Shown in pieces: positions 53,101 through 61,371 of a stretch of DNA of 64,000 bases (positions within the stretch are counted from its first letter, which is position 1; each line of letters opens with the position of its first letter). The stretch comes from JALOTE01 sp031422195 (GTDB taxonomy: Bacteria > Pseudomonadota > Alphaproteobacteria > Rhizobiales > Rhizobiaceae): the NCBI GenBank assembly GCA_031422195.1, contig JANOPZ010000040.1:24356-88355 (forward strand), read 5' to 3'. The notes under the pieces are model-generated. The model was given only the letters and a program-made list of their open reading frames with translations, made no database searches and was not told where the DNA came from. The position numbers and the translations under genes are program-made.

Positions 53101-54573
53101 ATGAGCCGCGTTTTATCGTTTTCTTTGTCAAAGCCGTCAATTCCAAAATCCGGAACCCTTATCGTGTTGGTCGCAGATGATGGCATTTTGCCGTCGGATG
53201 TTCAGTCGCCTTCACTGGCTCGCTCAATGACGTCCCGTAAATTCACTGGCAAAGCCGCAACTTCGCTTGATGTGCTGGGACCTGAGGGCATGGAACTTGA
53301 TCGCGTCGTCTTATTGGGTTGCGGTGCTGCAGAAAAGCGCGATTTTATTGCCCTCGGCGGCAAAGCAATGGCCGCCATTGGAGCCGATGCCAACGCTATG
53401 ATCCTTGCTCAAACCGGCGACAACCCGCTGGACTCAGCACAGATTGGCGACATCATGTTGGGCCTTAAACTGCGCTGCTACAAATTCGATAAATATTTGA
53501 CCAAAGCATCCAAAAAAGACGACGACAATGCTGACAAGAAACAGACCATCACCATTGGAACCGCAAACCTTGCTGCAGCCAAAAAAGCATGTGCTGACGC
53601 CGACGCCGTTTCCGATGGTGTGATTCTGGCCCGCGATTTGGTAAATGAGCCCGCCAACATCCTCGGGCCCCTAGAATTTGCGGCTGAAGCCAAAAAGCTG
53701 GAAGCCCTCGGGATCAAAGTGACGATCCTTACAGATAAAGATATGAAAAAGCTTGGTATGGGCGCATTGCTAGGCGTTGCTCAAGGCTCGGTTCGGCCAG
53801 CCCGTATGGCTATTATGGAGTGGATGGGCGGTAAGGCAAAAGTCAAACCGCTCGCCTTTATTGGCAAGGGCGTTGTTTTTGATACCGGCGGCATTTCTAT
53901 CAAACCGGCTGGCGGAATGGAAGATATGAAGGGCGATATGGGCGGCGCTGCCGCTGTGATTGGCCTGATGAAAACACTCGCTTTACGCAATGCTAAAGTG
54001 AATGCGGTTGGCGCCATTGGTCTTGTGGAAAATATGCCGGATGCTAACGCACAGCGCCCCGGTGACATCGTCACATCGATGTCCGGCCAAACCATCGAAG
54101 TCATCAACACCGACGCAGAAGGCCGCCTCGTGCTGGCCGATATGTTAACCCACATCAACAAGGAATATGAGCCGGCCTTGATGATCAATCTGGCAACGCT
54201 CACAGGCGCAATTTTAGTGGCGCTAGGCCAACAGCATGCCGGTCTGTTTTCAAACGATGACAAGCTGTCGGCCGATCTTACCAGCGCCGGTATTGCTTCA
54301 AACGAGCGTGTCTGGCGCATGCCAATGGGCAGCGATTATGATAAAATGATCGACACTAAAAATGCTGATATGAAAAACATCGGCGGCAAATATGCCGGTT
54401 CCATTACAGCAGCTCAGTTTCTCAAACGCTTTGTTGGCGAAACACCTTGGGCGCATCTGGATATTGCTGGAACAGCAATGGGTTCGCCCGCGAGCGATAT
54501 TAATACCGGCTGGGCATCAGGCTATGGCGTGCGTTTGCTTGACCGGTTTGTGCGCGATTCTCACGAAGGTTGA
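53101..54573 (+). CDS. pepA: Leucyl aminopeptidase (M17)
   Basis: A 490-residue cytosolic aminopeptidase with two metal ions. Ligands and catalytic residues are in GKGVVFDTGGISIKPA, MKGDMGGAAAV and the M17 signature NTDAEGRLVLAD. AAGGG eight bases before ATG at 53101 decides over the GTG at 53092. It is followed by holC, the standard order. Confidence 0.95.
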   Translation: MSRVLSFSLSKPSIPKSGTLIVLVADDGILPSDVQSPSLARSMTSRKFTGKAATSLDVLGPEGMELDRVVLLGCGAAEKRDFIALGGKAMAAIGADANAMILAQTGDNPLDSAQIGDIMLGLKLRCYKFDKYLTKASKKDDDNADKKQTITIGTANLAAAKKACADADAVSDGVILARDLVNEPANILGPLEFAAEAKKLEALGIKVTILTDKDMKKLGMGALLGVAQGSVRPARMAIMEWMGGKAKVKPLAFIGKGVVFDTGGISIKPAGGMEDMKGDMGGAAAVIGLMKTLALRNAKVNAVGAIGLVENMPDANAQRPGDIVTSMSGQTIEVINTDAEGRLVLADMLTHINKEYEPALMINLATLTGAILVALGQQHAGLFSNDDKLSADLTSAGIASNERVWRMPMGSDYDKMIDTKNADMKNIGGKYAGSITAAQFLKRFVGETPWAHLDIAGTAMGSPASDINTGWASGYGVRLLDRFVRDSHEG

Positions 54574-54581
54574 ACGGATCA

Positions 54582-55031
54582 GTGACCGAAATCCTGTTCT
54601 ATCACCTCACCGAGTCCACGCTTGAAGATGCGCTCCCGCCTTTGCTGGAACGCTCGCTGGCACGCGGCTGGAAAGTCGTGGTTGAGGCCGGAAATGAAGA
54701 ACGCATAGCGTCACTCAACGCGCATCTTTGGACATACAAAGAAGACGGTTTTTTGCCCCACGGCACAGCAACAGATGCTTACCCCGAAGAGCAACCAGTC
54801 TATCTTTCAACCGATGCTGCAAACCCGAATGGGGGGAATGTACGCTTTCATATTGATGGCTCTTTGCCATTCGCCGTGGAAGGCTATACTCGTGTGGTCA
54901 TGATGTTTGATGGCCATAACAATGCCCAAACCGCTGATGCTCGCACAGCTTGGAAACGCCTCAAAGCTGAAGGCCATGATTTGACCTATTGGCAACAAAA
55001 CCAAGACCGCCGCTGGGAGAAAAAAGCGTGA
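54582..55031 (+). CDS. holC: DNA polymerase III subunit chi
   Basis: The clamp-loader accessory subunit that contacts SSB. The 149-residue protein starts TEILFYHLTESTLEDAL and has the family core GWKVVVEAGNEERIASLNAHLW and LPHG. The start is GTG at 54582, eight bases after the pepA stop. Its TGA overlaps the GTG of the next small gene. Confidence 0.93.
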   Translation: MTEILFYHLTESTLEDALPPLLERSLARGWKVVVEAGNEERIASLNAHLWTYKEDGFLPHGTATDAYPEEQPVYLSTDAANPNGGNVRFHIDGSLPFAVEGYTRVVMMFDGHNNAQTADARTAWKRLKAEGHDLTYWQQNQDRRWEKKA

Positions 55032-55276
55032 AGTGGCTCGGGTTTTTGTTTTTTGTTGCGGGTTTGATGCTGTCGTTTAACATGCCTGGAGTGTTAGGCG
55101 ATGCAATTTCCACAATCATGGAAGCCAGTCCATCTGCCATAGTCCCTTACATATCCACACTCGGCACAGTCCTCATGTGGCTCGGTGCCGCGCTCTTTGT
55201 CCTCGGTCTCCGTCGTCGCAACCGCATCACACCTAACGAGACTGAAGCGCCATCAAAATGGGGCAGGGGCAACTAG
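55028..55276 (+). CDS. Small two-helix membrane protein coupled to holC
   Basis: An 82-residue protein starting at GTG 55028, which overlaps the holC stop (GTGA) and has GGGAG eight bases upstream. It has two hydrophobic stretches, LGFLFFVAGLMLSF and LGTVLMWLGAALFVLGL, then a basic RRRNR and a polar tail. No family is recognised. The excellent site and coupling make it likely real; it may be anchored in the inner membrane. It converges on the ABC-F gene. Confidence 0.65.
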   Translation: MKWLGFLFFVAGLMLSFNMPGVLGDAISTIMEASPSAIVPYISTLGTVLMWLGAALFVLGLRRRNRITPNETEAPSKWGRGN

Positions 55277-55288
55277 TTCTTCCCCTAA

Positions 55289-56617
55289 TTACCCTGCAAC
55301 ACCCGCATCATATTCTTCGGTCAACGCCATCCAGCGTTCTTCGGCTTTGGCCAAATCGGCTTTCAGTTTATTGCCGCGCTGACCGGCACGCAGCGCTTCA
55401 TTGGGGTCACGCTCGTGCAGGCCGGTGTCCGCCAGAATGTCGTCGATGGCGGCTAGGTCTTTTTGCAATTTAGCAACCATGGCTTCGGCATCTTGGATTT
55501 TCTTTTTAACAGGTGCCATCACCAAGCGGCGTGCTGCTGCATCACGGCGCTGATCAGCTTTTGAACCGCCGGTATTCGTGTTGGTGCTCTGGCTTTTCTT
55601 TCCGTCTGTATCGCCGCTTAACACTAAGGCGCGATAATCATCCAAGTCGCCATCATAGGCCTTCACGCCGCCGTTTGACACCAGCCAAAGCCGATCCGCC
55701 GTTGCTTCAATCAAGCGCCGGTCGTGGCTGATCAAAATCACCGCGCCATTATAATCATTCAGCGCTTCAATCAGGCTCTGCCGTGCACCCATATCCAAAT
55801 GGTTGGTCGGCTCATCGAGAATCAATAAATTCGGCCCGTTCATGGTGGCAAGGCCAAGCAAAAGCCGTGCCTTTTCGCCACCAGACAAAGACGCCGCTTT
55901 CGTATCCATCTTTTCAGTTGGAAGGCCCATCCGCGCAACTGCGGCACGTACTTTAGGCTCGCCCTGGTCTGGCATAGCGCGGCGCACGTGTTGCACAGCA
56001 CTTTCGGCAGGGCGCAATTCATCAAGCTGGTGCTGCGCGAAATAGGCGACGGATAATTGCGGCGCGCGGATCATTTCGCCGTCGCCAGTCATTTTACCCG
56101 CAATCAGTTTGGCAAGCGTTGATTTTCCGTTGCCGTTTGAGCCAAGCAGAGCAATACGATCATCGGCATCAATGCGCAGATCCAAGTTACGCAAAATCGG
56201 CGGGCCGCCATAGCCCAAATCCATGCTGTTAATCGCAATAGCAGGCGAAGCCACACCACGTTTGGGCGCAGGAAACGACAATGGCAATTCATTTTCATGC
56301 ATTGCGGGCGGGGCATCGCCCATACGCGCCAGCGCTTTAATGCGGCTTTGTGCCTGACGGGCTTTTGAGGCTTTGGCGCGGAACCGTTCAACAAAGGCTT
56401 CCATATGCTTGCGCTGCGCGGTGATTTTTTCGCGCGCCTTTTCAGCCTGCATCGCTTGCTCAGCATATTGCCGTGAAAACTGGTCGTAATTGCCGCGATA
56501 GAGATTGAGTTGTTTATGCTCTAAATGCACAATCCATTGCGCTGTGCGGTTCAGCAAATCCTGGTCATGACTGATCATTAAAACCGAATAGGGATTGCGC
56601 GTCTGGTAATTCTCCAA
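55289..56617 (-). pseudogene. ABC-F ATPase, C-terminal two thirds, downstream of an in-frame stop
   Basis: This part of the broken ABC-F gene continues in the same frame as the upstream piece. It contains the end of ABC domain 1 (VLMISHDQDLLNRTAQWIV), the linker, and a complete ABC domain 2 (LLGSNGNGKSTLAKLIAG, SLSGGEKARLLLGL, LLILDEPTNHLD), then a coiled-coil tail. Read alone it would need a TTG start at 56617 without a ribosome site. Together with 56621-57169 it makes about 626 residues, the usual length for soluble ABC-F proteins of the Uup/YheS type, which act on ribosomes rather than in transport. Confidence 0.85.
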
Positions 56618-56620
56618 CCT

Positions 56621-57169
56621 CTACGTGCCTTCAAGGTCGAGATAGTTGGTCGGCTCATCGAGCATCAACAAATCAGGTGCGGCAAACAATACCGAGGCCA
56701 AAGCCACGCGCATCCGCCAGCCGCCGGAGAATGAAGAAGCGGGGCGCTTTTGCGCTTCCGAATCAAAACCAAGGCCAGACAGGATGCGCGCCGCGCGGGC
56801 TTCCGCAGAGTGCGCTTCAATATCAACCAATCGCATTTGAATAGCTGCAATTTCATTCGGGTCAGTTTCAACTTCGGCCCGCAGCATTAATTTAGCGCGT
56901 TCCGTGTCCGCTGATAAAACAATGCTGATCAGCGCTTCTTCGGTACCGGCTACTTCCTGCGCCACCTGGCCAATGCGCGAACCGGCGGGAATGGATACCG
57001 AACCACTTTCGGCTTCAAGTACGCCGGTGATCACTTTGAACAAAGTGGTTTTGCCAGTGCCGTTGCGGCCAACGAGGCCAGCTTTGGCATTGGAGGGTAA
57101 TGCCAGCGAAGCGCCTTCGATCAAAGGGCGACCGGCCATACGCAGAGTGAGGTTGTTGATTGTCAGCAT
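56621..57169 (-). pseudogene. ABC-F ATPase, N-terminal part, ending at a premature amber codon
   Basis: Start of the broken ABC-F gene. It holds most of ABC domain 1: LVGRNGTGKTTLFKV (Walker A), SSFSGGWRMRVALA (signature) and LLMLDEPTNYLDLEGT (Walker B). The next codon is TAG (56621-56623), where relatives have leucine, and the one after reads AGG (Arg) instead of tryptophan. The frame itself is unbroken. The cause may be a real nonsense mutation or a base-call error. It is divergent from ndk, the standard place for this gene in rhizobia. Confidence 0.85.
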
Positions 57170-57304
57170 GTGGGCGCTTTTGGCTTAAGTCGATGGCAAG
57201 AGCAAGACAGCAATTGCCACTCTTGTTAAATCCATGCGCCGCCTTTAAGTGCTGCGCCAACAACACTCCCACAATAACTGCTCCCAAACGAATGGAAAAC
57301 CAAA

Positions 57305-57727
57305 ATGGCGATTGAACGCACTTTCTCAATGATCAAGCCTGACGCAACCGGCCGCAACCTCACCGGTGCGATCACAGCGATGCTCGAAGATGCCGGGTTA
57401 CGCGTCGTGGCCTCGCGCCGGGTATGGATGAGCCGCCGCGATGCTGAAGGTTTTTACGCAGTTCACAAAGAGCGCCCGTTTTTTGGCGAACTTGTTGAAT
57501 CCATGTCATCAGGACCAACTGTTGTTCAGGTTCTTGAAGGCGAAAACGCCATTCTTGCCAACCGCGAAATTATGGGCGCAACCAACCCGGCCAATGCCGC
57601 AGACGGCACGATTCGTAAAACCTTTGCACTTTCAATTGGTGAAAACTCTGTGCACGGTTCTGATGCGCCTGAAACCGCAGCCGCTGAAATGGCCTATTGG
57701 TTTGCTGCCAACGAAATCGTTGGCTAA
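57305..57727 (+). CDS. ndk: Nucleoside-diphosphate kinase
   Basis: Exchanges the terminal phosphate between nucleoside di- and triphosphates. The 140-residue protein has MIKPDATGRNL and the phospho-accepting His117 in ENSVHGSDAPE. GGAAAA precedes the ATG. A strong terminator follows. Confidence 0.97.
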   Translation: MAIERTFSMIKPDATGRNLTGAITAMLEDAGLRVVASRRVWMSRRDAEGFYAVHKERPFFGELVESMSSGPTVVQVLEGENAILANREIMGATNPANAADGTIRKTFALSIGENSVHGSDAPETAAAEMAYWFAANEIVG

Positions 57728-57751
57728 TTGCAAAGATTTGTTACTGTGTTG

Positions 57752-57778
57752 AAAAAACCGGGCCTGCCCGGTTTTTTT
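57752..57778 (+). terminator. Intrinsic terminator after ndk
   Basis: AAAAAACCGGG and CCCGGTTTTTT form a stem with a short CCTG loop, followed by a run of seven T (57772-57778). The A tract on the other side makes it potentially bidirectional. Confidence 0.88.
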
Positions 57779-57851
57779 CTGCGCAAAGAGATAAAATCTT
57801 GCCGTAACATGGCTTGCGCTATGCGGTTGTGACGGGCAAAAGTGACGAACC

Positions 57852-58433
57852 ATGGCAAGCAAAACTTTCAATCTGCCAAATATGCTGACATACGCGCGCA
57901 TTGTTGCGGTGCCGATGATTGTGTTTTGCTTTTTCATTGAAGGCCATTTGAAATCCAGCGATTGGGCGCGCTGGGTGGCGTTGAGCATTTTTGTGATTGC
58001 CAGCATTACCGACTATCTCGATGGCTATTTAGCGCGGATTTGGAAACAACAATCCAATATCGGCCGGATGCTCGACCCGATTGCAGATAAATTGCTGGTC
58101 GCATCTTGCCTGCTATTGCTTGCCGCTGATGGCACAATTGCAGGCTGGACACTTTGGGCTGCGATTACGATTCTATGTCGTGAAATATTGGTGTCCGGCC
58201 TCCGTGAATATCTGGCGGATTTGAAAGTCTCAGTGCCAGTCACTCAACTTGCCAAATGGAAAACTACGATCCAAATGGTTGCCGTCGGGTTTTTGCTGGC
58301 TGGCACCGCCGGTGATAAGATTTTGCCCTACACATCTGAAATCGGTATTGGTCTTTTATGGGTTGCAGCATTGCTGACGCTTTACACGGGCTATGATTAT
58401 TTCCGCGCCGGTGTGCGGCACATTGTGGATTAG
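57852..58433 (+). CDS. pgsA: CDP-diacylglycerol–glycerol-3-phosphate 3-phosphatidyltransferase
   Basis: Makes phosphatidylglycerol phosphate in the inner membrane. The 193-residue protein has several membrane helices and the CDP-alcohol phosphotransferase motif D-G-x2-A-R-x8-G-x3-D-x3-D in DYLDGYLAR and GRMLDPIADK. It starts with NLPNMLTYARI after a short lead. moaD follows after six bases, as in most rhizobia. Confidence 0.95.
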   Translation: MASKTFNLPNMLTYARIVAVPMIVFCFFIEGHLKSSDWARWVALSIFVIASITDYLDGYLARIWKQQSNIGRMLDPIADKLLVASCLLLLAADGTIAGWTLWAAITILCREILVSGLREYLADLKVSVPVTQLAKWKTTIQMVAVGFLLAGTAGDKILPYTSEIGIGLLWVAALLTLYTGYDYFRAGVRHIVD

Positions 58434-58439
58434 GCCCAT

Positions 58440-58691
58440 ATGAAGCTCGTCTATTTTGCATGGCTGCGTGAGCGCATCGGGACTGGTGAAGAACACCGAG
58501 ATATTCCGGATCACGTTAAAACCGGGGGTGAGCTGTTGGCTTGGCTTGCGACGTTGGGCGATGAATATGCATCTGCTTTGGCTGTAACTTCTGTGATCCG
58601 GGTAGCTGTTGATCAAGAAATAATCACCCATGATGAGTTGATTACGGGCGCTACCGAAATAGCGCTTTTCCCGCCCATGACCGGCGGCTGA
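58440..58691 (+). CDS. moaD: Molybdopterin synthase sulfur carrier subunit MoaD
   Basis: An 83-residue ubiquitin-fold protein ending in the Gly-Gly tail (FPPMTGG) that carries the thiocarboxylate sulfur for molybdopterin. It starts KLVYFAWLRERIG. It lies between pgsA and moaE in one likely transcript. Confidence 0.94.
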   Translation: MKLVYFAWLRERIGTGEEHRDIPDHVKTGGELLAWLATLGDEYASALAVTSVIRVAVDQEIITHDELITGATEIALFPPMTGG

Positions 58692-58694
58692 GCG

Positions 58695-59153
58695 ATGGCC
58701 GCGTTGATTAAAGTTGCTGTGCAATCAGGCGTCATCGACACCCAAGGCCAAACAGCAGACTTGGAAAAATCAAATCTCAACATCGGCGCTATGGCCAGCT
58801 TCACCGGTTTTTGCCGTGATGAAGGCGGCGTGCTCACCGCTCTGGAACTCGAACATTATCCCGGCATGGCAGAAGCCAAACTCCACGAAATTGCCAACGA
58901 GGCAGCAATGCGTTTCAGCCTCGACACGCTCACACTTGTGCACCGCTTTGGCAAAGTAACACCCGGCGAAGTGATCGTATTTGTCACAGCTTTATCCCGT
59001 CACCGCGACGCCGCTTTTGACGGCGCACGCTTTGTGATGGACTACCTTAAAACCGATGCCCCGTTTTGGAAAAAAGAACATCGCAAAGATGGCACAACAA
59101 ATTGGGTATCGGCAAAAGATGCTGATGATTCTGCTAAAGCCCGTTGGCGATAA
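58695..59153 (+). CDS. moaE: Molybdopterin synthase catalytic subunit MoaE
   Basis: A 152-residue partner of MoaD that inserts sulfur into precursor Z. Landmarks: GAMASFTGFCRDEGG, LELEHYPGMAE, VHRFGKVTPGEVIV, SRHRDAAFDGARFVMDYLKT and the C-terminal FWKKEHRKDGTTNW with the catalytic lysine. Its stop directly abuts the stop of the convergent permease gene. Confidence 0.96.
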   Translation: MAALIKVAVQSGVIDTQGQTADLEKSNLNIGAMASFTGFCRDEGGVLTALELEHYPGMAEAKLHEIANEAAMRFSLDTLTLVHRFGKVTPGEVIVFVTALSRHRDAAFDGARFVMDYLKTDAPFWKKEHRKDGTTNWVSAKDADDSAKARWR

Positions 59154-60047
59154 TCAAACGCGCTCATCTGTTCCGCCCTTAACAAGCAATACTACAATCA
59201 ACAGCGCAAATACAAACAAATCGCGCCAAATGAGGGGCGCAAATGCGCTCCACATGGTCTCGGCCAGTGCAAGGCTTGCGCCGCCAAGCGCCGCCGCGCC
59301 GGGCGACAATGCCCCGCCGATGGCTGCGATAAACACAATTTTAAGGCCATAAACCAGCGATGAATTGAAATCCATTGTCCCGAGGTACGATGTGTTGAGA
59401 AGAGCAGACAACGCCGCAATACTTGCGCCAACAAAGTATGCAATTCGTAATACTTTGCTTGAATCCACCCCGATCAATTGTGCGACAAAATCATCATCGC
59501 GAACAGCATGCCAGTTGCGGCCAAAGCTGGTGCGGGTGCAAAGCCAATGTGCAAAGCCGGCCATAATTATGAGCAAAGCCGTGTTGATCAGTTGAATTAA
59601 AGTTAAAGTCACGTCGCCGTTTAGATACATGCGGTTGTTTAAAAATGGCGGCAACCAATTGGAATGGTTACCGGAGCCAATACGTGCCAGCTCCATCAAG
59701 ACAATCATTGTGCCAAGGCTGGCCGCCAGCATGGTATTGGGCGTTTTCGAAGCCAGCCGTTCAACCAGATGCTTGCCAATAATGGAGGCCGCGAGTGCCG
59801 AATAGGCCAAGGCCACCGCTGCCGCAAAGATCAGTGTTGCAGGCAAGGTCAGCCACAGTATTGCGTAGCCAAAGGCCGCAAACAGCACAAACATCTGTCC
59901 GGCAAAAGCATGCAGCGCACCAAATGAAAAATCAGCCCGCTTGGTAATGCCAAAAGGCAGGGCGTAAGCAGCCGCCAGCGCGCCATAAAGCGCAGCCAAA
60001 GGCACGGCATTGGTCAATTGCTGAAGGAGGTATGAAGCATTTCCCAT
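59154..60047 (-). CDS. LivH-type branched-chain amino acid ABC transporter permease (orphan)
   Basis: A 297-residue inner-membrane permease with about eight helices and the LivH patterns LAALYGALAAAYALPFGI at the N-terminus, FGRNWHAVRDDDFVAQLIGVD (split in two parts here by its length) and IAAIGGALSPGAAALGG. None of the usual partners (LivM, LivG, LivF, LivJ) is next to it. It is divergent, by 50 bases, from a CGNR regulator gene that may control it. The substrate is unknown; branched-chain amino acids, urea or another amide are possible. Confidence 0.82.
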   Translation of the reverse strand: MGNASYLLQQLTNAVPLAALYGALAAAYALPFGITKRADFSFGALHAFAGQMFVLFAAFGYAILWLTLPATLIFAAAVALAYSALAASIIGKHLVERLASKTPNTMLAASLGTMIVLMELARIGSGNHSNWLPPFLNNRMYLNGDVTLTLIQLINTALLIIMAGFAHWLCTRTSFGRNWHAVRDDDFVAQLIGVDSSKVLRIAYFVGASIAALSALLNTSYLGTMDFNSSLVYGLKIVFIAAIGGALSPGAAALGGASLALAETMWSAFAPLIWRDLFVFALLIVVLLVKGGTDERV

Positions 60048-60097
60048 ATTAATAATTCTAACTGGTAATTTGAATTTAGATAGTTATAAATAAGCAA

Positions 60098-60637
60098 ATG
60101 AAACGTGAGCCCGAAGAAAAGTTCCAATGGACGCCGCATCGCTTTTCCGGCGGTCGGTTGGTACTGGATGTCTGCAATACCGTGATTTTGCGCCATGATG
60201 CTTCGCGTTTAATAGACCGGTGGGCTTTGCCAGAACATTTTGCTGCATTTTCGGCTGCAGCCCTCACATTTGGTGCAGAAAAATGGCCGTATGATGCGCT
60301 TGCAGGCAACACCGGCAACGTGTTTCAGCTGCGAGAAGCTGCCGACGCGCATTTTCGGGCGGTGGCAATTGGCACCCCCGATAATGTGACGCTGGCTGGT
60401 TTGCTGGAGCAATGCGTGCTGGCCTTGCGCGGAACTTCAAATCTAGCGGCCTCAGTGGCTCATTCGGCCCTGCGTTTGATTGGCGAAAGTGGCGGCACGC
60501 GAATCAAAATTTGTCAGGCCTGCGGGTGGCTGTTTTATGATAAATCTAAAAATCAAACCCGCATTTGGTGCGACATGGCTGTGTGCGGTAACCGTACGAA
60601 GGCCCGTCGAAATTATTCAAAGCGGAATGTCGTTTGA
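60098..60637 (+). CDS. CGNR zinc-finger (ABATE domain) putative regulator
   Basis: A 179-residue protein with an N-terminal ABATE-type domain (GGRLVLDVCNTVILRHD) and a C-terminal CGNR zinc finger: CQACGWLFYDKSKNQTR, then CDMAVCGNRTKARRNY, four cysteines in all and the CGNR signature. Such proteins are taken to be stress-response regulators. It overlaps the next gene at TGATG and is divergent from the orphan permease gene, so it may regulate it. Confidence 0.87.
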   Translation: MKREPEEKFQWTPHRFSGGRLVLDVCNTVILRHDASRLIDRWALPEHFAAFSAAALTFGAEKWPYDALAGNTGNVFQLREAADAHFRAVAIGTPDNVTLAGLLEQCVLALRGTSNLAASVAHSALRLIGESGGTRIKICQACGWLFYDKSKNQTRIWCDMAVCGNRTKARRNYSKRNVV

Positions 60638-61155
60638 TGAAAAGAACGTTTGTTCAATTCATATCACTGCTCACTATAGTGGGTTCTTTATCCGCCTGCC
60701 AGCGCGAGAAATCCGAAGAGCTGTTCAAGGTCACAGGCCGCATTTTCGTGTTTAATTATCGCATTTCAGAAGCCAGCTACATGGTGACAATTGAGCAGCA
60801 GGTTCAAATCCCCGACGGATTGTCTATTGTGGCGACGTTTCAAGACCCGACCGGCGGCGCGCCAATTGAAATCATCCGCACCGCATGGCCGAAGCTCAAA
60901 CGCGTGTTGCTCGCCAGCCCGCCTATCCGCTGTGTGAAGGCGGGTATTGCTTACACAGTTGATATTACAGTTAAAAATGTTGAGGGACAAACGCTGCAAA
61001 CCATAGCGACGACGGTAACATCCAATATCGATCAAAGTGTTTTAGCGGCAAAACCGCTGCTTGTCGGCCCGGGCTATGAGCCAAATCGTGAAGTGTTTAA
61101 AAATAATGGCGCGGATTTTTCACCCGATGCCAATTGCCCGAATTTGAAGGGGTAA
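60637..61155 (+). CDS. Lipoprotein of unknown function coupled to the CGNR gene
   Basis: A 172-residue protein with a signal peptide and lipobox LSAC (Cys about 21), then QREKSEELFKV. The mature part looks beta-rich, with two further cysteines in IRCVKAG and ANCPNL that could form a disulfide. ATG overlaps the stop of the CGNR gene (TGATG), so it is translated with it. No family is recognised. Confidence 0.65.
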   Translation: MKRTFVQFISLLTIVGSLSACQREKSEELFKVTGRIFVFNYRISEASYMVTIEQQVQIPDGLSIVATFQDPTGGAPIEIIRTAWPKLKRVLLASPPIRCVKAGIAYTVDITVKNVEGQTLQTIATTVTSNIDQSVLAAKPLLVGPGYEPNREVFKNNGADFSPDANCPNLKG

Positions 61156-61187
61156 GATTGGGTCCTCTTACACAATAAGCTTGGTTT

Positions 61188-61337
61188 ACCCGCACCCTCT
61201 ATCCCTCGCCACAAGGGGGAGGGGATACAAGCACCGTATTTCCTTTTTGGAATTTTCTGCCTGATATTGAGTTTAAGCACTGTAATTCGATGTAAAAGTC
61301 TCCCTCTCCCTTGTGGGGAGGGATAGAGGGTGGGGGT
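61188..61337. repeat. Imperfect long inverted repeat between the lipoprotein gene and uvrC
   Basis: The left arm (about 61188-61224) reads CACCCTCTATCCCTC then GCCACAAGGGGGAGGGG. The right arm (about 61300-61337) is its near-perfect inverse: CTCCCTCTCCCTTGTGGGG then AGGGATAGAGGGTG. It is a C/G-rich extragenic palindrome of the dispersed kind common in proteobacteria. It may end transcription from both sides, since genes converge on it, but there is no T tract. Confidence 0.75.
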
Positions 61338-61371
61338 AAGATACAAGTACGATGTTCAGTCGAATAAAACT

